A stretch of 64,000 bases of DNA from Cylindrodendrum hubeiense (GCA_014621425.1 JAANBB010000053.1:62001-126000), one strand, 5' to 3'; positions 35,101 to 47,632 are shown, numbered from the stretch's first letter. The notes: a model not told the origin generated them from the sequence alone. A program made the numbers and translations.

Positions 35101-36723
35101 CTAATCATCCAGGTCAATCGTCCACCCGTTGGCGTCATCATATTCATCCTTAAAGGTGTCGCCGTGAAGCACATCATATCTCGTCAACTCTCCCTCGCCA
35201 TCAGCGAGAGCACCATCCGAGTTCAATATCTTGCCGATGCGGTCGCCCATCTCCTTGCCTTCAAACCAAGCTCCCTGCAAGTAGCCGAAAAACTCGGCCG
35301 AGTTAGCCTCTCCCGCAAACCAGAGCCTGTGCACGTTGGCTCGGAGGTTCTGGTGCTTCTCGAGGGTCATGCCTGGGGGCCAGTTGCTGAACGATCCAAA
35401 AGTCGATCTGGATGTTTGATTAGTGTTTTGTTAGGGTATGGATCGGGACTAGCCAACTTACTTATCTTGGCTCCATCGAGGATACAGGATTGATGTGGGT
35501 TCAGGCACAGTGATGTTGGGGAACATCGATCGGAGCACCTCCATTATTTCGGTTTGTGTTTCTTCGTTAGTCTGCTTCTCAACCTGGTAGGCCTGTGTAC
35601 CTGTCACGGTTCCAAACAGGATGTTCGATTCCGGAACAAAACCGGTAGCGCTGAGAGACTGGAACATAGGGTAGTAGCCCCGCTCAGTGGGGTCGGCGTA
35701 GAGCATGTACTGGGTATCCCTAGGCCACCAAGTCTCGTTGAACTGCATGAAGATCTTGGTGTAGGTTCCCATCTGGAATTGCTCAATAGCCTCTCTCTTC
35801 CAGCGAGGCAGGGTCGGCTCAAACTTGACGACCTCATTTTGGAGAACACCGACAGAGAAGGTGCAGATGGCGTATTCAGCCTCAATGCAGTCCCCATCCT
35901 CCAAGTGGACCGTAACTCCAGACGAGCCATACTTGATTGCGGTAACGGGTGAATTGAGGAGGAGTCTTGGGTCGTTCTTCTTCAAGAACTCATTTGCCTC
36001 TCCAATGATGAGGGCATTGAATCCTCGCTGATCGATAACGAGTTCGGTTGAGTCACTGAAGTGCTCGAAGACAGCCTTGTTGACATACATGTCGTAGAGG
36101 AAGCCGGATTGCTCTGGCAAGATAGCCATCTCAAAATCCCAGCCCCACCACTCAGCTGCCTGGGCATGCATATCCTTCTTGGGCTTCCAGCCAGCCAGAC
36201 TCAAACCGGCACGGACAGAGGTGTCTTGCAGGTTGTCGTCCTTGATGGAATCCGCATCCTTCATGGCGATTTCCCACGCGGCGTCAAATTCATCGACCAG
36301 GTCGGTAAAATTGTAGTAACCCGTCTCATCATAAGTCAGGAGCGAGTCGCCATCGGAGTATTTACTCTTGATTTTGTGCTTCTTGGCGAGTCTCCAGATA
36401 GGGTTCACATTTCCGGACTCGGACTCGAGACCTTCAACCCAGTTGGCACCGAGTTCCACCGTGTACGGCTTGCCATTAGGTGCCTTCCCGAACTTGGTGT
36501 TTCGCATGCGACCGCCGATGTAGTCATTGCGGTCGACAATCAGAAAGTCTGTGATTGAAGCGTTGTGCAGGGATTGAGCTGCCGTGATGCCCGCCACTCC
36601 AGCACCAAGGACGGCAACCTGGGTTTTGCGACAGGTCCGGCCTTCCTTGCGGATCACGGCGGCCTGTGACACGCCCAGGACGAGTCCAGAGGCGGCCAAG
36701 AGGGGTATGGATGGAAAGATCAT
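35101..36723 (-). CDS. Secreted FAD polyamine/amine oxidase
   Basis: Flavin amine oxidase of the polyamine oxidase/LSD group, 522 residues; exons 36723-35462 and 35407-35101, with a 54-base intron. The first ~21 residues (M-I-F-P-S-I-P-L-L-A-A-S-G) form a signal peptide ending near S-Q-A-A, so the enzyme is probably secreted. The FAD dinucleotide motif V-L-G-A-G-V-A-G is near residue 38, followed by the I-G-G-R motif and E-L-G-A-N-W-V substrate-pocket segment. The C-terminal W-F-A-G-E-A-N-S-A-E-F-F-G-Y-L-Q-G-A segment is the second FAD-binding signature. Such enzymes oxidise spermine/spermidine derivatives and release H2O2. There are several N-x-S/T glycosylation sites. No neighbour links it to a pathway. 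Confidence 0.93.
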
Positions 36724-38870
36724 GGTGTAAGTAGAAGGCCGGAAACAGGCCAGTGACGACAGCGGGGACGGGCTGATGAGACAGACACTTCCAAAGACGA
36801 CGACGGCCGAGGGGCCGGCTTAAGTATTCCATGGCTTTTGCGGTTGAAGCTCAGCTTACCCCATGTTCCCCATGTATCCGCCCGTGCCGTGCCGTGATAG
36901 CTACTGCAAACGACCTCAGCTGAGGACCGCATGTGGGAAAGTGTGACGGATACGGAGAATCAATATTGTTAATTGTGAGACCAATAGGCGCTGTATCACG
37001 AAAACCGGCTGGCTTGACTTGGTCCCATAGCCTATCACGGCTTGCACTCGGGGGGATATTATGGGTCGAGCTTCCCGTCCTGCCCGCTAAGCCAGCCTAG
37101 ACCAGCCGAGACCTCCAGCCAACACCACCAGCCTGCACCGGTCTATGCCATGTCAAGTCAGCCAAGGCCAGCCAAGCGGTCACCAAGGTCGCCAAGTGGT
37201 CAATTGAGGCGGGATGTGTTGTCTAGCAGCAAGATCAGCGAGATCCGCAGAGGCCCAGGAGACGGGCTACCAGCCTCTTCAGAATCATGTTTTGTCTTAG
37301 GTGTGGCCTTGCAGCACCTTCTGAGGCTGCTGGTCCGCCCAGACCCAACCTGTGATCAATTCAATTGAGTCCCGGGCCTCATAGGGCTGACAGTCCCGAG
37401 TCAGGTCTTTGCAATTGCCTCCTCCTCGCTCTCGCAAGCTTACTTGAAAAGCATAAACGAGAAGCCGCTCAGGACTCACAATACGCCCGAGCCAGCTGCA
37501 AGCCACAAGCCATAAGCTAAGGAGCTCCCTGTCCCGAGACTAGCACCCGCGCCCCTTACAGCAGCTCACAGGAGCTAACAGCAGCTAACAGCCTATAGCT
37601 TCAGCCATATCACGCCCGCAACCAGAACAAAGTCAAAGCCAAAAAGACTAGGCCGCGCACAAAGCAGCCCAACCTTTGAGCCACCTAGTCACACCCAGCC
37701 ACGCCCAGCCACCCACAGCCACCCGTCTGTCAATTGAACGCGCATCTCAGTCAAGCCGATACAGATGTACATCCAGCTTTAAAGCATAGCAAGCTTCTGC
37801 AGTGCAAAGGTACCAGGTACTATTACCCCTCTTTCCTCCCGCTTGAGTGTCAATGCTCGATTCACCCGCTACACAGCGGTCCCATAATACGCTGTACCGC
37901 ATACAGTCAACTGACCATCTGGTGGCTGGCCAGAGAGGTCAACTGCTTTCATTGATGCAAATACGCTTTTCGCTGCCAGGTCATAATGGAAATACTTACT
38001 TAAGCAGTCGTCCCAGCCACAATTCGTGCACAGGCTTGGTGGGCAATTACACACAGCGAGTCGGCGGAATGGTAACGGAGTGCTGAAGTTGATCAAGTAC
38101 CCAAAGCCCCGGTATCGGCCAGTGGTATCATTCCGTTAAAGGGAAATAATACGCAAATACCAGCAAGACCAATTTGTATCTGGGCATCAAGCAGATCGGC
38201 CAACGTCGCAACTAGATCTATCTGACGTCTGTGTGACGTTTGCCCGCATTGCCTTTGTTCGGCGAACCATCAACCGGCGGGAGCCGATGACACCACACTG
38301 TTATCCGAGCTACTGACCCACATGATTACGCCCAGCTCAGTCTCTGCTCCGAAATACTCACTACCGCTAGTGTTGATAGGTCAGCTTATGCGATCGGCCA
38401 ACCTCAAGCAAGCTAAACCTTGATTCATGTGTAGCAATGTCTTGTACCATCCACATCTTCTCGTGTTCGGTATCTTCTATCACGATTCACATGCCTAGCA
38501 TTCAGCCGCATCGAAGATAATGTACTAGTCGCCGCCACCGGTCACGATAGCTCAAACAGTGGCGATTAAAGGGCTCGGGGAAGCTGAGGTACCCAATCTA
38601 GATAAAGACCGCATCTCAAGCCACCTTGGTCTCATTAGATACCCCATCTAGTAGATCGGGGAAAGGTAGTGATACTATTGCCGATGTCTTCTTTAACCGT
38701 CTTACGGCATCCTCGGATCCAATCGGAGGTCCGTACGGACGGAGGTCCGGCCAGGTGCGATCCGGAAGACCAGGATCCCTAAGCCATTGAGCCCGGAATT
38801 CCAACCTAGAAACCAACAAAAAAACGCCTTTCTAATTTGCCTCAGATAATCTATGTGATCAGATTCCAGG
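36724..38870. other. Long gene-free region at edge of repeat-rich block
   Basis: About 2.1 kb without a supported gene. The first ~170 bases are the oxidase promoter. From 37080 to 37740 the sequence is low in complexity on the small scale, with imperfect CAGCCA/AGCCACCC and AGCTAACAG words. At 38729-38740 there is a perfect palindrome GTCCGTACGGAC, with a second AGGTCCGG copy close by. No transposase coding sequence was recognised in this part. Confidence 0.5.
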
Positions 38871-40067
38871 GTACAGATTCAGGTGGGGGACAGAAAACAT
38901 AGCACATAAAAACTCGGGCTAGCTACCATCCGATCATTTTCCCCTCTAATTCTATTACATCATTGAGCCTTTTTGGCATCATATCGATCCAGCGATTAAT
39001 GGTCGGTATTGACAGTTCCTTCCAACCTTCCTCTGCTAGATCTTTGAGGGTGTTCTCATCCCAATGTGGGAACTGGCGGGTGTATTCCTTTGGAACCCTC
39101 CAGGCATTCTCAATAGGCGATAGATCCGGGCTTATTGGGCAGCAGTTAATGAAACGATCAAGACCGTATTTTTCCTTCCAGGCTTGTACAGTATTGGGTT
39201 GACTAGGCCCGTGGCCGCCATCATCATCTTCCTCAAGGATCAAGTACCGGCCTTCGTCAAGCCATTTCTTGACGTATGGTTCCAGGATCTCTTCGATGTA
39301 CACCGACTGAGTCAACTTGCTGCTATTATTCATCGGGACCTCGTACCAAACCAACGGGCTCTTGAAATCGCGACCAATTGCTGCCCAGCAATGGAGGCGT
39401 TTTTCATCCTTTGAAGCTGGCTGCTCATGCTCTTGCAGGCTAGACTTTTCAATCCGGGTCCCGGGCTTCCGTACAATATGCGCCTGATGTTCGTTTCCAT
39501 AGCTAAAGTGGCTCTTATCAGAGAAGTATACGTCTGACCAGTCTTCTGATTGTGGCCGTTCCTTTAGAGCAGCTATAGCCCATTGAAGCCGGCGGTCTGC
39601 ATCAGCTCTAATTTTGAATCCAACCTCTTCTGCAAGGCTATCATATAAATCTCTTGAATGAGCAGCCTGTCGAATTGTGCGTTCTGAGATATCAGTGTCA
39701 ATCCCAGCTTCTAAGATAGCTGCTGGCCGAGAGAGGCGTTTGGCTTTGAGTCCATCGTCCTCATGCATTTCTTCTAATGAATCGAGGTCCGTTTCTGAAA
39801 GCAGTCTCTTGCGGCCGCGGGTTTCTGGAACACTAGGCTGATTGTGACGCGCACGATCAGTTGCAGCACCTAGGATCTGATAGCTGGATCGTCTTGAGAC
39901 TCAAAGTGATTGAACAGGTCGGTCTTTTGGAAGGGAATGCCTTTAGCCGTAAGGAACTCAAAGGCCCCTTTGAGCCGGGCCTTCTTGGGGGTCTCATGCT
40001 GTGTGCCGGTCATCTTGGATGAGTGTGTCAGATGGAAGTTTGATGTGGAGCTGGCACCTGAGATTAT
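38871..40067 (-). mobile_element. Tc1/mariner-type DNA transposon, decayed
   Basis: A DDE transposase gene fills this interval. Possible terminal inverted repeats are TA-CAGATTCAGGTG at 38871-38884 and CACCTGAGATTA-TA at 40054-40067; the CAGGTG/CACCTG cores match, but other positions differ, so the ends are tentative. A length near 1.2 kb with TA flanks fits this superfamily. The element lies next to a piggyBac relic. Confidence 0.55.
38923..40013 (-). pseudogene. Tc1/mariner transposase (DDE_3) with a frameshift
   Basis: Transposase that would cut and paste its element at TA sites. The catalytic DDE triad is visible: D in Y-F-S-D-K-S-H-F, D in E-E-D-D-D-G-G-H-G and E in S-P-D-L-S-P-I-E-N. 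The N-terminal piece starts at the ATG 40013-40011 and stops at 39871. The homologous frame continues from about 39900 (V-S-R-R-S, then G-A-A-T-D-R-A-R-H) to the stop at 38923. One missing base at about 39900/39901 explains the break. The longest intact piece, about 281 codons from 39768, keeps all three catalytic residues but lacks the DNA-binding head. Probably inactive. Confidence 0.8.
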
Positions 40068-40353
40068 AAGGATGCATCTTCAATCGAAGACCCACTTTCC
40101 CTCAATCAATGATATCATGGCTACGTTGGCAGTGTCGATTACCCCACACACTTCTCCCTTGGAGTGTCGTCACACTGCACCTACGTAAGTGACTTTGAAC
40201 ATCTGCAAAATCAACCTCGCCCAGTTCACGATGCAACTCATTATGTGCGCACTCGTGAGATCCGAACAGCTCTTCAGCCAGGAACTCAATGGGTATGGTG
40301 ACAACAGTTTTATCCACATTGATGACAGATGCGAGCAGCCAATCAATAACACA

Positions 40354-41268
40354 TACCAGCCGAACGCTGGTTCGGTTCGGTATCGCGGCCGCAACTTCGA
40401 ATCAATGGTACTTCCACGCAGGCCCGTTGAGATAACAGCTCTGCCTCCAGAGCCGCTGTTGCTGTTCCAAGAATTTCTGCCTATTTCCTAAGTGGAAAGC
40501 TGGGTCAACTACACCAATAACTGGGCCAGTGACCGGCTCGAGCAGCATACAAATGGCAGCTCCAGATTAGAACCACAGTCACGGCTGTTGTCTTGGAAGC
40601 CGACCTCTATTGCAGAAATATATACCTGGCTTACAATCTTGATGTACATAAAAATACATGAGGAACCACAGATCGAAGATTATTGGAAGATTCCTGGATT
40701 CGGGGAAATACGCCCTATTCATCCAGTAGTCAACTGGATGCCTTATAATCGATTCCAGCTATTATCTTGGCATCTTCATATCTATGACTTTGCAACCATT
40801 GGTAAGGATCTTGACAAAAGCTCCTACAGCCACGCCTTTAGCCGGGTCAATGCATGGTCTGACCATATACAACACATTTCTACCGCTTTCTACAACCCAG
40901 GCACATCTACCACTATAGATCGAGATGACTAAATGCAAGCGTATTGGTATCTTGACTCCCGTGTACGCAGAGGCGGCTGGAAGGCCTTAGCTTGGGAATT
41001 TCTGCTAGAAACTAGCATCATCAACAGCTTCATTTTACAAAAAGGGGCCAGCCCCAATGGAAGCCCGAGAAATCACAAGGCGCTTGGCGACAACGCCTTA
41101 TCAACGATCTTATTACAAAGTATGCATCTGACAGTCATGCACGATAGAGGTTTCGAGCTTGAGAAGAACCCACGCCTCTTTCGCAGCACCAATGGGTCCG
41201 ACACAAGAATGGCTCAGCTTGTCAAGCTTGTCAATGAATACGGTTTGGAGAGAGACGGTGGTCGTTGA
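40354..41268 (+). pseudogene. piggyBac-type transposase relic
   Basis: Remains of a fungal piggyBac (DDE_Tnp_1_7) transposase in one frame. Recognisable parts are P-R-R-P followed by L-F-Q-E-F, the E-S-W-V-N-Y-T-N-N-W-A block, the E-I-Y-T-W-L-T-I-L-M-Y-I-K segment, S-R-V-N-A-W-S-D, and a late segment (W-K-A-L-A-W-E-F-L-L-E-T-S-I-I-N-S-F). In-frame stops at 40489-40491 (TAA) and 40930-40932 (TAA) interrupt it. The catalytic middle part seems to be missing between the second stop and the late segment, which points to an internal deletion. It is dead coding sequence; terminal repeats were not found. Confidence 0.75.
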
Positions 41269-42530
41269 AAGCAGTCAGTGGCAATACCGACTCAAAACTA
41301 AAGTATCCACGATACCGCTGCTAGCAGTGTAATGTAGCTCTATGTAGAGTCGGAAATCGTTGAGACTCCTACCATCATAGAAAATGGGTGGTTCCCCGTA
41401 CCTTTAACTAGATTTACTTTAGTTGGCTAAGTCCACTTATCCGTCACCCAAATGTAGTCTCATAGTACCCAAAGGAGAATATGCCATGTTTGTATTTTCT
41501 GTAGTCTGGGGACATTATACACCATCTCGACTGTTCTTTCTACCTATGCTTCTCGCACTACATATGTCATCAAAGTTGCAATCCCCAAATCACATAGCAG
41601 AAAATAAAATCAGGTAAATCATTAGCGGAACAGGACCGTCGCAGTGTCCTAATTGAGTTCACAGCGAACAACTCATCTTCCAGTGATATCGCCAACCAAT
41701 TGCCCAAACCAAATTCGCCGAGTAAGATATTCAGAGCGCCCGCTCTGTGACAAATTCCCCTCAACGGATTATATCACGAGCATATTACTCAATGTGGGAC
41801 AGAGCAAAACATATACAGGTCGCGTTTGAGTGGAAATATGCCGTCAATAAGCAACATTGTGGATAAATTGCCCAAGCGACCTGAAGCCGAACAAGAGATT
41901 TCCGACTAATTCTTTGGCAATAAGGTGTCCTCGGCGAATTGTATCTCAAGCAAACTCCATAAGGCATCCAGTGTTGAGGAAGATGTTCACTGTTCACATT
42001 TCTGCAGGTAGGCGGAAGGTTAGGCCCGAAAAAAGAGATACAATCCAGTTAATCTAGAAAAGAAAATATAAAATTAAGACGGAGATAGATTCCCATTAGT
42101 TTTCAACTGTGGGCTTTCACATTGCAGTTAGAAAAGCTTGGAGATTCTATTGAATCGAAATCTGATACGCCTTGCAAATTGAAAGAAATTATTGTAAAGA
42201 TGGTACGATGTGCCAGGCGTTTTTCCTCGTCCTGCAGCCCAATCTATTTGTCTTACTTGATGCCCAATGCAACCCAGGAAAGTCGGATGGCCTCATTTTT
42301 CACCAAACGGGCTGTGGCAGTGTGCATGAAGCTGCGAATCAACAGGATGCGGCACAGAAAAACAGTGTCAGCCGCCAGGCTATGCGGCGTCATTTCAACT
42401 CCTTTCAGTTGCACTTTGAGCACCGTATTTAATCTTATTTCTTGCCCGTAGCCCATTCTGTATCTTGCTGTGCTTCTCATCACCCTTCTCGCTGATATGA
42501 AAATTATTACCCCTGCCCAAGACGACAGAA
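41269..42530. other. AT-rich intergenic region
   Basis: About 1.26 kb between the piggyBac relic and the Fungal-N/ankyrin gene. It is moderately AT-rich, especially 41560-41620 and 42040-42110. Reading frames here are short and without recognisable similarity. The last ~100 bases are probably promoter and leader of the next gene. Confidence 0.5.
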
Positions 42531-45116
42531 ATGGAGGTCCTCGGTGTCACAGCAAGTCTAGTCACGTTGCTGGGTTTAGCCTTGACGACAACAAAAACTC
42601 TTCATGATGTGCTATCAACAGTCAAAGATGGCCCCCTAGGCATACAGTCGCTTGCCAAGGAAGTTTTACAGCTGCGCCTGCTTCTGGGTCGTCTATTTGA
42701 GATGTCTACAGAAGATGCATCGCAAATGATGGAAATGGGAGACCAGGCAAGTCAGTGCGCCGCCGACCTCGCCGTATTTGAGTCAAGACTGAAACAACTG
42801 GCGCCATCCGGAGCGAATGGTCGAGTCGGCCGGTTCTGGAGGAGAGTTAAGACTTCAATTAGTGAAAATGAGTTAAGGCAGATGCGAGATATGATCAGTT
42901 TACATATTTCGATGTTCAATCTTCGACTTCATCTACTTCAGACAGCAAGAATTACGGCATCCATGACTCATATGTCTCAAATTCCCGACCTCGTCCAGCA
43001 GTTGAGGGATAGTGCTGCCGCTTCCGATCACTTCAGGGTCTTGCCGGGACATCAAACAATAATACACCCCACAACGGTGGTTGATGATGCCTTCTTGAAT
43101 CTGACTGGGCCTCATACTGCAAAATTTGGGGGACTTCTTGGCAGATTGATTCAACTCATCGCAGGCAAGAATGGCGCTGTCGAATCCGAGGACGCATTTC
43201 AAATAATTCAACACCTGGAGATCCTTCTGGCATCTGTGCAACGGAACGAAAACAAGTACAATTACAGACTAGGAACTATAGCTCGAGAGGGGTCCAGTAA
43301 GCAAATGAGTGTCGGGAAGGAATTGAAGCTAGTCGCGAACATGATATCATCTGCTCCATTACTCAATATCAATCAAAATGGTAAGCTATATGTTTGCCCC
43401 AGAATTAAATGAAAGACGGAAACACTGACGTGTATTAGCCGCCTCGCTGGTTTCCGAAGCTATTCCACGAAACCCCGTTATGGTTCAAGATCGAAAGCGG
43501 AGAACTATCAGTCTGGATGACATGACTTTGACCATTTCAAGCGCGGAGCGCAAGAGGATATGCCACCGGCGTCATACTCAAAACAGCAGAGCGAATTTGA
43601 ATCATAGTATATCAAGGGAGTTCTCCGCTGTGATCCGCTTCAGGTTGGTGGATTCACCATGCATGGTTGAGGTTTCTGTCAGCCAGGGTCCGTCACTTTC
43701 CGACGGCTTCCTATCTATACCGCCACGAATTTCCAACATTAACATCCTTCCAAGAGACTCTGCTGTGTTTCGACTTGCCTCACGTGGTAGCACGTTAGAA
43801 TTGAAGGCCTTGGTTTCTCAAGGCGGAGCAAGCCTGCGTGATCACGATACGCGCGGGTGGTCTTTGCTGCATGTAAGTGGCACTGCAAGTAGAATATTTG
43901 AACGCATAAGGGCTCACATTGAATTTATTTTAATTGATAGCATGCGTTGCCTTATCCTGCGTTATGCAGGTACTTGATCCAGTCCGGACTTGATGTAGAC
44001 GAAATCACGCCTATCCATGAGAAATCTTTCGTCGACAGTTCAGCGTAGGTGACATGGATGTTCCCCGTAAAACGTGGTTATATATTAAAACGCGAATAGA
44101 ACACCCTTGCACATGGCATACTTTGATGATCTCCACGAAACAGCCGAGGTTCTGTTAAAGGCCGGTGCCGATCCCACCATTGAACTTCCCTCTTGGCATA
44201 GTGTGCTGCATCTTGTACCATATCGTCAGACATTTTCTGTACGTTCTATAGTCAGCGTATTGGCCGAATGTCTTTTCCTTTCGCTAATTACTTTGGAAAC
44301 AAGGCAAACATGATTTTGCGTCAAATTTTCACCAATAGCGCCTACTTTGGAGTCTCAACTACACGAGATACTAGGAAGAGCCGGAGCCAAGTTGGGACGT
44401 GGTGGGACGTGGACTGGAGCGCGTTTCTCAGTGCCTGTCTTCTCACAATGGCTCATGCTGACAGAGATCATTTGGAGTCACAGACGCATATTAAAAAACT
44501 TTCATTCCTACTCGATAGAGGTTGTAGCATTCATGATAGAGCAAAAGATGGCTCCAACTGTTTGCACATCTTCTTTTCATCGAGACCATTTGTAGCACTG
44601 AAGTATAACTGGAAACAGGTGCTTGTTTATCTGATAAATGAGGGAGCTGATTTATATGCGAAGGACAACCGGGGGTGGTCGGTCTCAAGTCTTGCATACG
44701 GAGAAGCATTTGACGAGGAATGCGCGCAGGAGCTGGGGTCATATTTTGGAGATCTCTGGGATGCCGTGCTGGATTGCTGCGGATATAACATCCAGGAATT
44801 CCGGATACACCATCCCAGACGGGCGAACTACTGCGGAAATTACAGTCGAGAGGACTTCGAGCTGCTTTGGAAGGGGTGTGAGCAGCGATGCCCCTACTGG
44901 GATGACATGCCATGGCCACAAGTCATTGCGGCGACAGAACTAGGTATATGGGATGAGGGCCTGGAGAAGCGATGCCGTTGTCCGTGGATTTCCGAGCATG
45001 GGATGACTCATCTGGACTGTGGCTCCAGAACATCTGAGAATTACGGCCACAGTGACAGCGATAGTGACAGCGACAGTGATGGTAACAGTGAGGATGGATC
45101 GGATTGCCATAAATAG
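42531..45116 (+). CDS. Fungal-N domain protein with ankyrin repeats and acidic Ser-Asp tail
   Basis: Five exons (42531-43380, 43439-43872, 43941-44044, 44100-44238, 44304-45116) give 779 residues. The N-terminus (M-E-V-L-G-V-T-A-S-L-V-T-L-L) and the helical first ~210 residues match the pattern of the Fungal-N domain found at the front of STAND/NACHT and ankyrin proteins, which are linked to fungal self/non-self recognition. No P-loop NTPase follows. Instead ankyrin-like repeats lie at about residues 389-490 (for example T-P-L-H-M-A and L-L-K-A-G-A-D-P) with further ankyrin-like sequence near 600. A cysteine-rich part (C-R-C-P-W) and a Ser-Asp tail (S-D-S-D-S-D-S-D) end the protein. The function is unknown; its place in a transposon-rich block is typical of fast-evolving families. 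Confidence 0.75.
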
Positions 45117-46966
45117 ATAACATGAGGCAGAGATATCTAAACTGCTAGCGGTAGAAAAGTCCTAGACTATGGACTCTCGATGTCTCATGCTACCTAGGAC
45201 TATCGTACGGGTGCTGGAATTACATGGACCGCATTCCGTCGCCCCTAGGGTGTGGTGGGAAATTCTCAGCCCATACCAGAAAGCCTCATTATCCACCTCT
45301 TATACCAGCCCCATTATAACCCCTCTCGGCTCCACCCTATACGCCTTCCTTTTGGCATAGTGCGGTCCAGGATGATGACCGGAGATTCTCGCCGGGTCCC
45401 CCGGCTGGGTCAAATCTTGAAGGAGGGGTCAAGCCCACGATGTCACTATGTGATGTGACATCCAAGACCCGACCTTGGGGATATGGCTGAGAATAGTGAC
45501 CTTGTCACGTGTTCTTCCTCTTTTTCTCATACATTTAACATGGCATGTAGGATTGTTTGTCGATAGCATCCAGGTCGCTTAGTCGCAATCTTTCACGGAG
45601 CAGATAAAGCGTCGCCACTAAATATGGATTGGAAGTTGTTGGTCCATAATCAACTATTTTCTAAGCACCCTAATGATGTTGTAACATAGGGCTCTTCCGA
45701 TACGGAGAGGGGTGGACTGCGTATCTCGGGAGACATAGAGATGGGCCAATATATTCCTTGTGGTGCATTACGGAGGAGTGCACAAATTTTGCCGAAGTTG
45801 GACATACGATCGCGTAAACTCAACGCGTGAGGCATAACGACACTCGGCGATTCTCGAAGATTCGATAGTTGTTTTTCGGCCGCTAAACGGCGCTTTTTGT
45901 CAAGCATAGCCAGTTGGTGGCGTTATCAGCAAGATGGCGTTTCCCGTAAGACTCATACGATTACCGGGTCCTCATGCGAGGTACATGGGTATAGCGCAAT
46001 CCTGGAAGAGGGGATGTGTTGCCAGTGCAGGTGAGAAGTAAGGCAAGGGTGAGTTGTGTGGGGGTGTTCGGTCTAGACACAGTCTCAAGCGAGCGGATAT
46101 CTCTTCATGCTTCCCGAGATGTTCACTTCCGCCTACCACCGCCCCAGCGCGTGCAGTCTACGCGGAGGCTGACATGTTGCGGCTTCTTGGCGAGCTGAAA
46201 ATCCTTTCAATCCTCCCTGATATAACAATCCTTGACTAAAAGGCTATAACCCATGTCTAGTCTGACTGCCTACGAGTGAAGTCGGATGTACTTGTCCTAT
46301 CTCGCGGTGCGACCAACCTTCCAATCACCTGGGGAATAAACCTTGATTGAAAGTCCACTCACCGGCTTACCGGAGGCTAACCCTTCCGGGGGCTATCCCT
46401 TGCTTCCAAGGTATCATCACTCGGGGGGCTAACCCTTGCTTCAGAAGTACACCCCATGTTGTGACGGCACACCTACGAATGTACTTGCACTATCTAGCCT
46501 TGTGCGTGCGCAGCAGGGACTACTCTACCCCTGGCTGCCAACCCCCGCTGTCACATTTACTACTGCGTCGTGCAAACTCTCAGTAGTAGTAGCCAATCGT
46601 AAGGCTCATCACTGGTGCTCGCTATACCTCATTTTGACGAGCCCCAAGGCAGACTGCATTGCATCAGTAGCGCAGTTGGGTTCCGGTAGAATGGGCCGAA
46701 GCAGCTAAATCCAACTCCACTCTATCAATGTCCGTGCATGTGGCGGCTCCACACGCATCTCAGCGTCTCAACGAGAATCGAAATATTTTTACGTGCGTAA
46801 GGCTCATTGCTCGTTGCACTTTGGCCATGTAGGTAGTACTGCTGCCTCTCGCTCAGATCTACACTCTGTACCCCACTTCTTCGCTGGCTACCCCAAAGAA
46901 AACCCCGCCTTTCCGTCCATTGACCTCCGACACATGGTAGGGGAAATATAGACGATGAGTAGCAGC
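45117..46966. other. Gene-poor region with short degenerate repeats
   Basis: About 1.85 kb without a supported gene. At 46360-46445 there are imperfect copies of GGCTAACCCTTGCTTC/GGCTATCCCTTGCTTC. At 46661-46690 the words GCATCAGTAGCGCAGTTGG look like the front of a tRNA (A box), but no matching B box or acceptor stem was found. The pieces may come from old transposable elements. Confidence 0.4.
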
Positions 46967-47158
46967 CTACACCTTGGTCGACTTTTTCATGACCTTGCAG
47001 ACTGGACAGCGCGTATTGCCACAGTTTAGACAAGCGGCAATGCTTATACCCATTCCTCCGTAATGACAACAGCACTGGGTGGGTTGTAAGCATAAGTCTG
47101 GTGTAACGCGGACGCTGTGCCCTGATATAAAAGAAGAACCTACGCAAGTCCAAATCAC
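46967..47158 (-). CDS. Cysteine-rich small open frame (possible exon)
   Basis: A short frame encoding about 60 residues ending in a zinc-ribbon-like pattern: C-C-C-H-Y-G-G-M-G, then C-L-N-C-G-N-T-R-C-P-V-C-K. The arrangement W-x-C, C-C-x-Y-G-G-M, C-x-x-C-G, C-x-x-C resembles small fungal hypothetical proteins with RING- or ribbon-like zinc sites. It may be the last exon of a gene that includes the frames at 47233-47632, but I could not find a splice that joins them convincingly. Low confidence. Confidence 0.3.
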   Translation of the reverse strand: MIWTCVGSSFISGHSVRVTPDLCLQPTQCCCHYGGMGISIAACLNCGNTRCPVCKVMKKSTKV

Positions 47159-47232
47159 GGTTCTTCGGCGACGTGGAAGCTCTTGTATGGGCTGAACGGG
47201 TGGTAGTTGATGGCGTAAAGGTGGGGGTGAAA

Positions 47233-47632
47233 CTACCTTGCCGTCAGCATCATAAACGCATCAATTAAAGCAATATCAACGAGAGCAAGAGCCATACCCA
47301 CAGCGCCATCAATCGGGTAACAGTTATCATATTCAAGCCCGACATGATAGTTGTAGAGCTCGTGCGGCCGCCTCAAACGGAGCTCCAACTGCTGCAACGT
47401 GAAGAGTTGGGACGACATGAAGCGAAGCTAACACACCAATTGTCAGTGGCGGAATGGTCCTCCATGCATTGAAGAAGAGAGATTGACCAACTAGAAAGAA
47501 GTCTTTGTAGACTCTGGGTTTTTCGTGGACCTCCTGTGACTCGTGCTGTTGTGCTAAATCGTGTCGATCGGGTATGTTGCGGTCCACATTAAATATGGTG
47601 TGTGCAAGGCAATATTCTTTTTCGGCAAACAA
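47233..47632 (-). CDS. Hypothetical protein, tentative two-exon model
   Basis: Frame 1 starts at 47632 (M-F-A-E-K-E-Y-C-L-A-H) and could splice at GGT|GTGTTAGC into C-A-G-T-T-G-G-A-G at about 47392, giving I-P-P-L-T-I-G joined to Q-L-E-L-R-L-R-R in phase 0. The total is about 120 residues, ending in a hydrophobic helix (V-G-M-A-L-A-L-V-D-I-A-L-I-D-A-F-M-M-L) and a stop at 47233. No domain is recognised. It may be one gene with the cysteine-rich frame downstream. Confidence 0.3.

Noticed and set aside
46661..46690. tRNA-like sequence (GCATCAGTAGCGCAGTTGG)
   Set aside because: Resembles a tRNA 5' half with A box, but no B box, anticodon arm or acceptor stem could be paired; at most a tRNA-derived repeat fragment.
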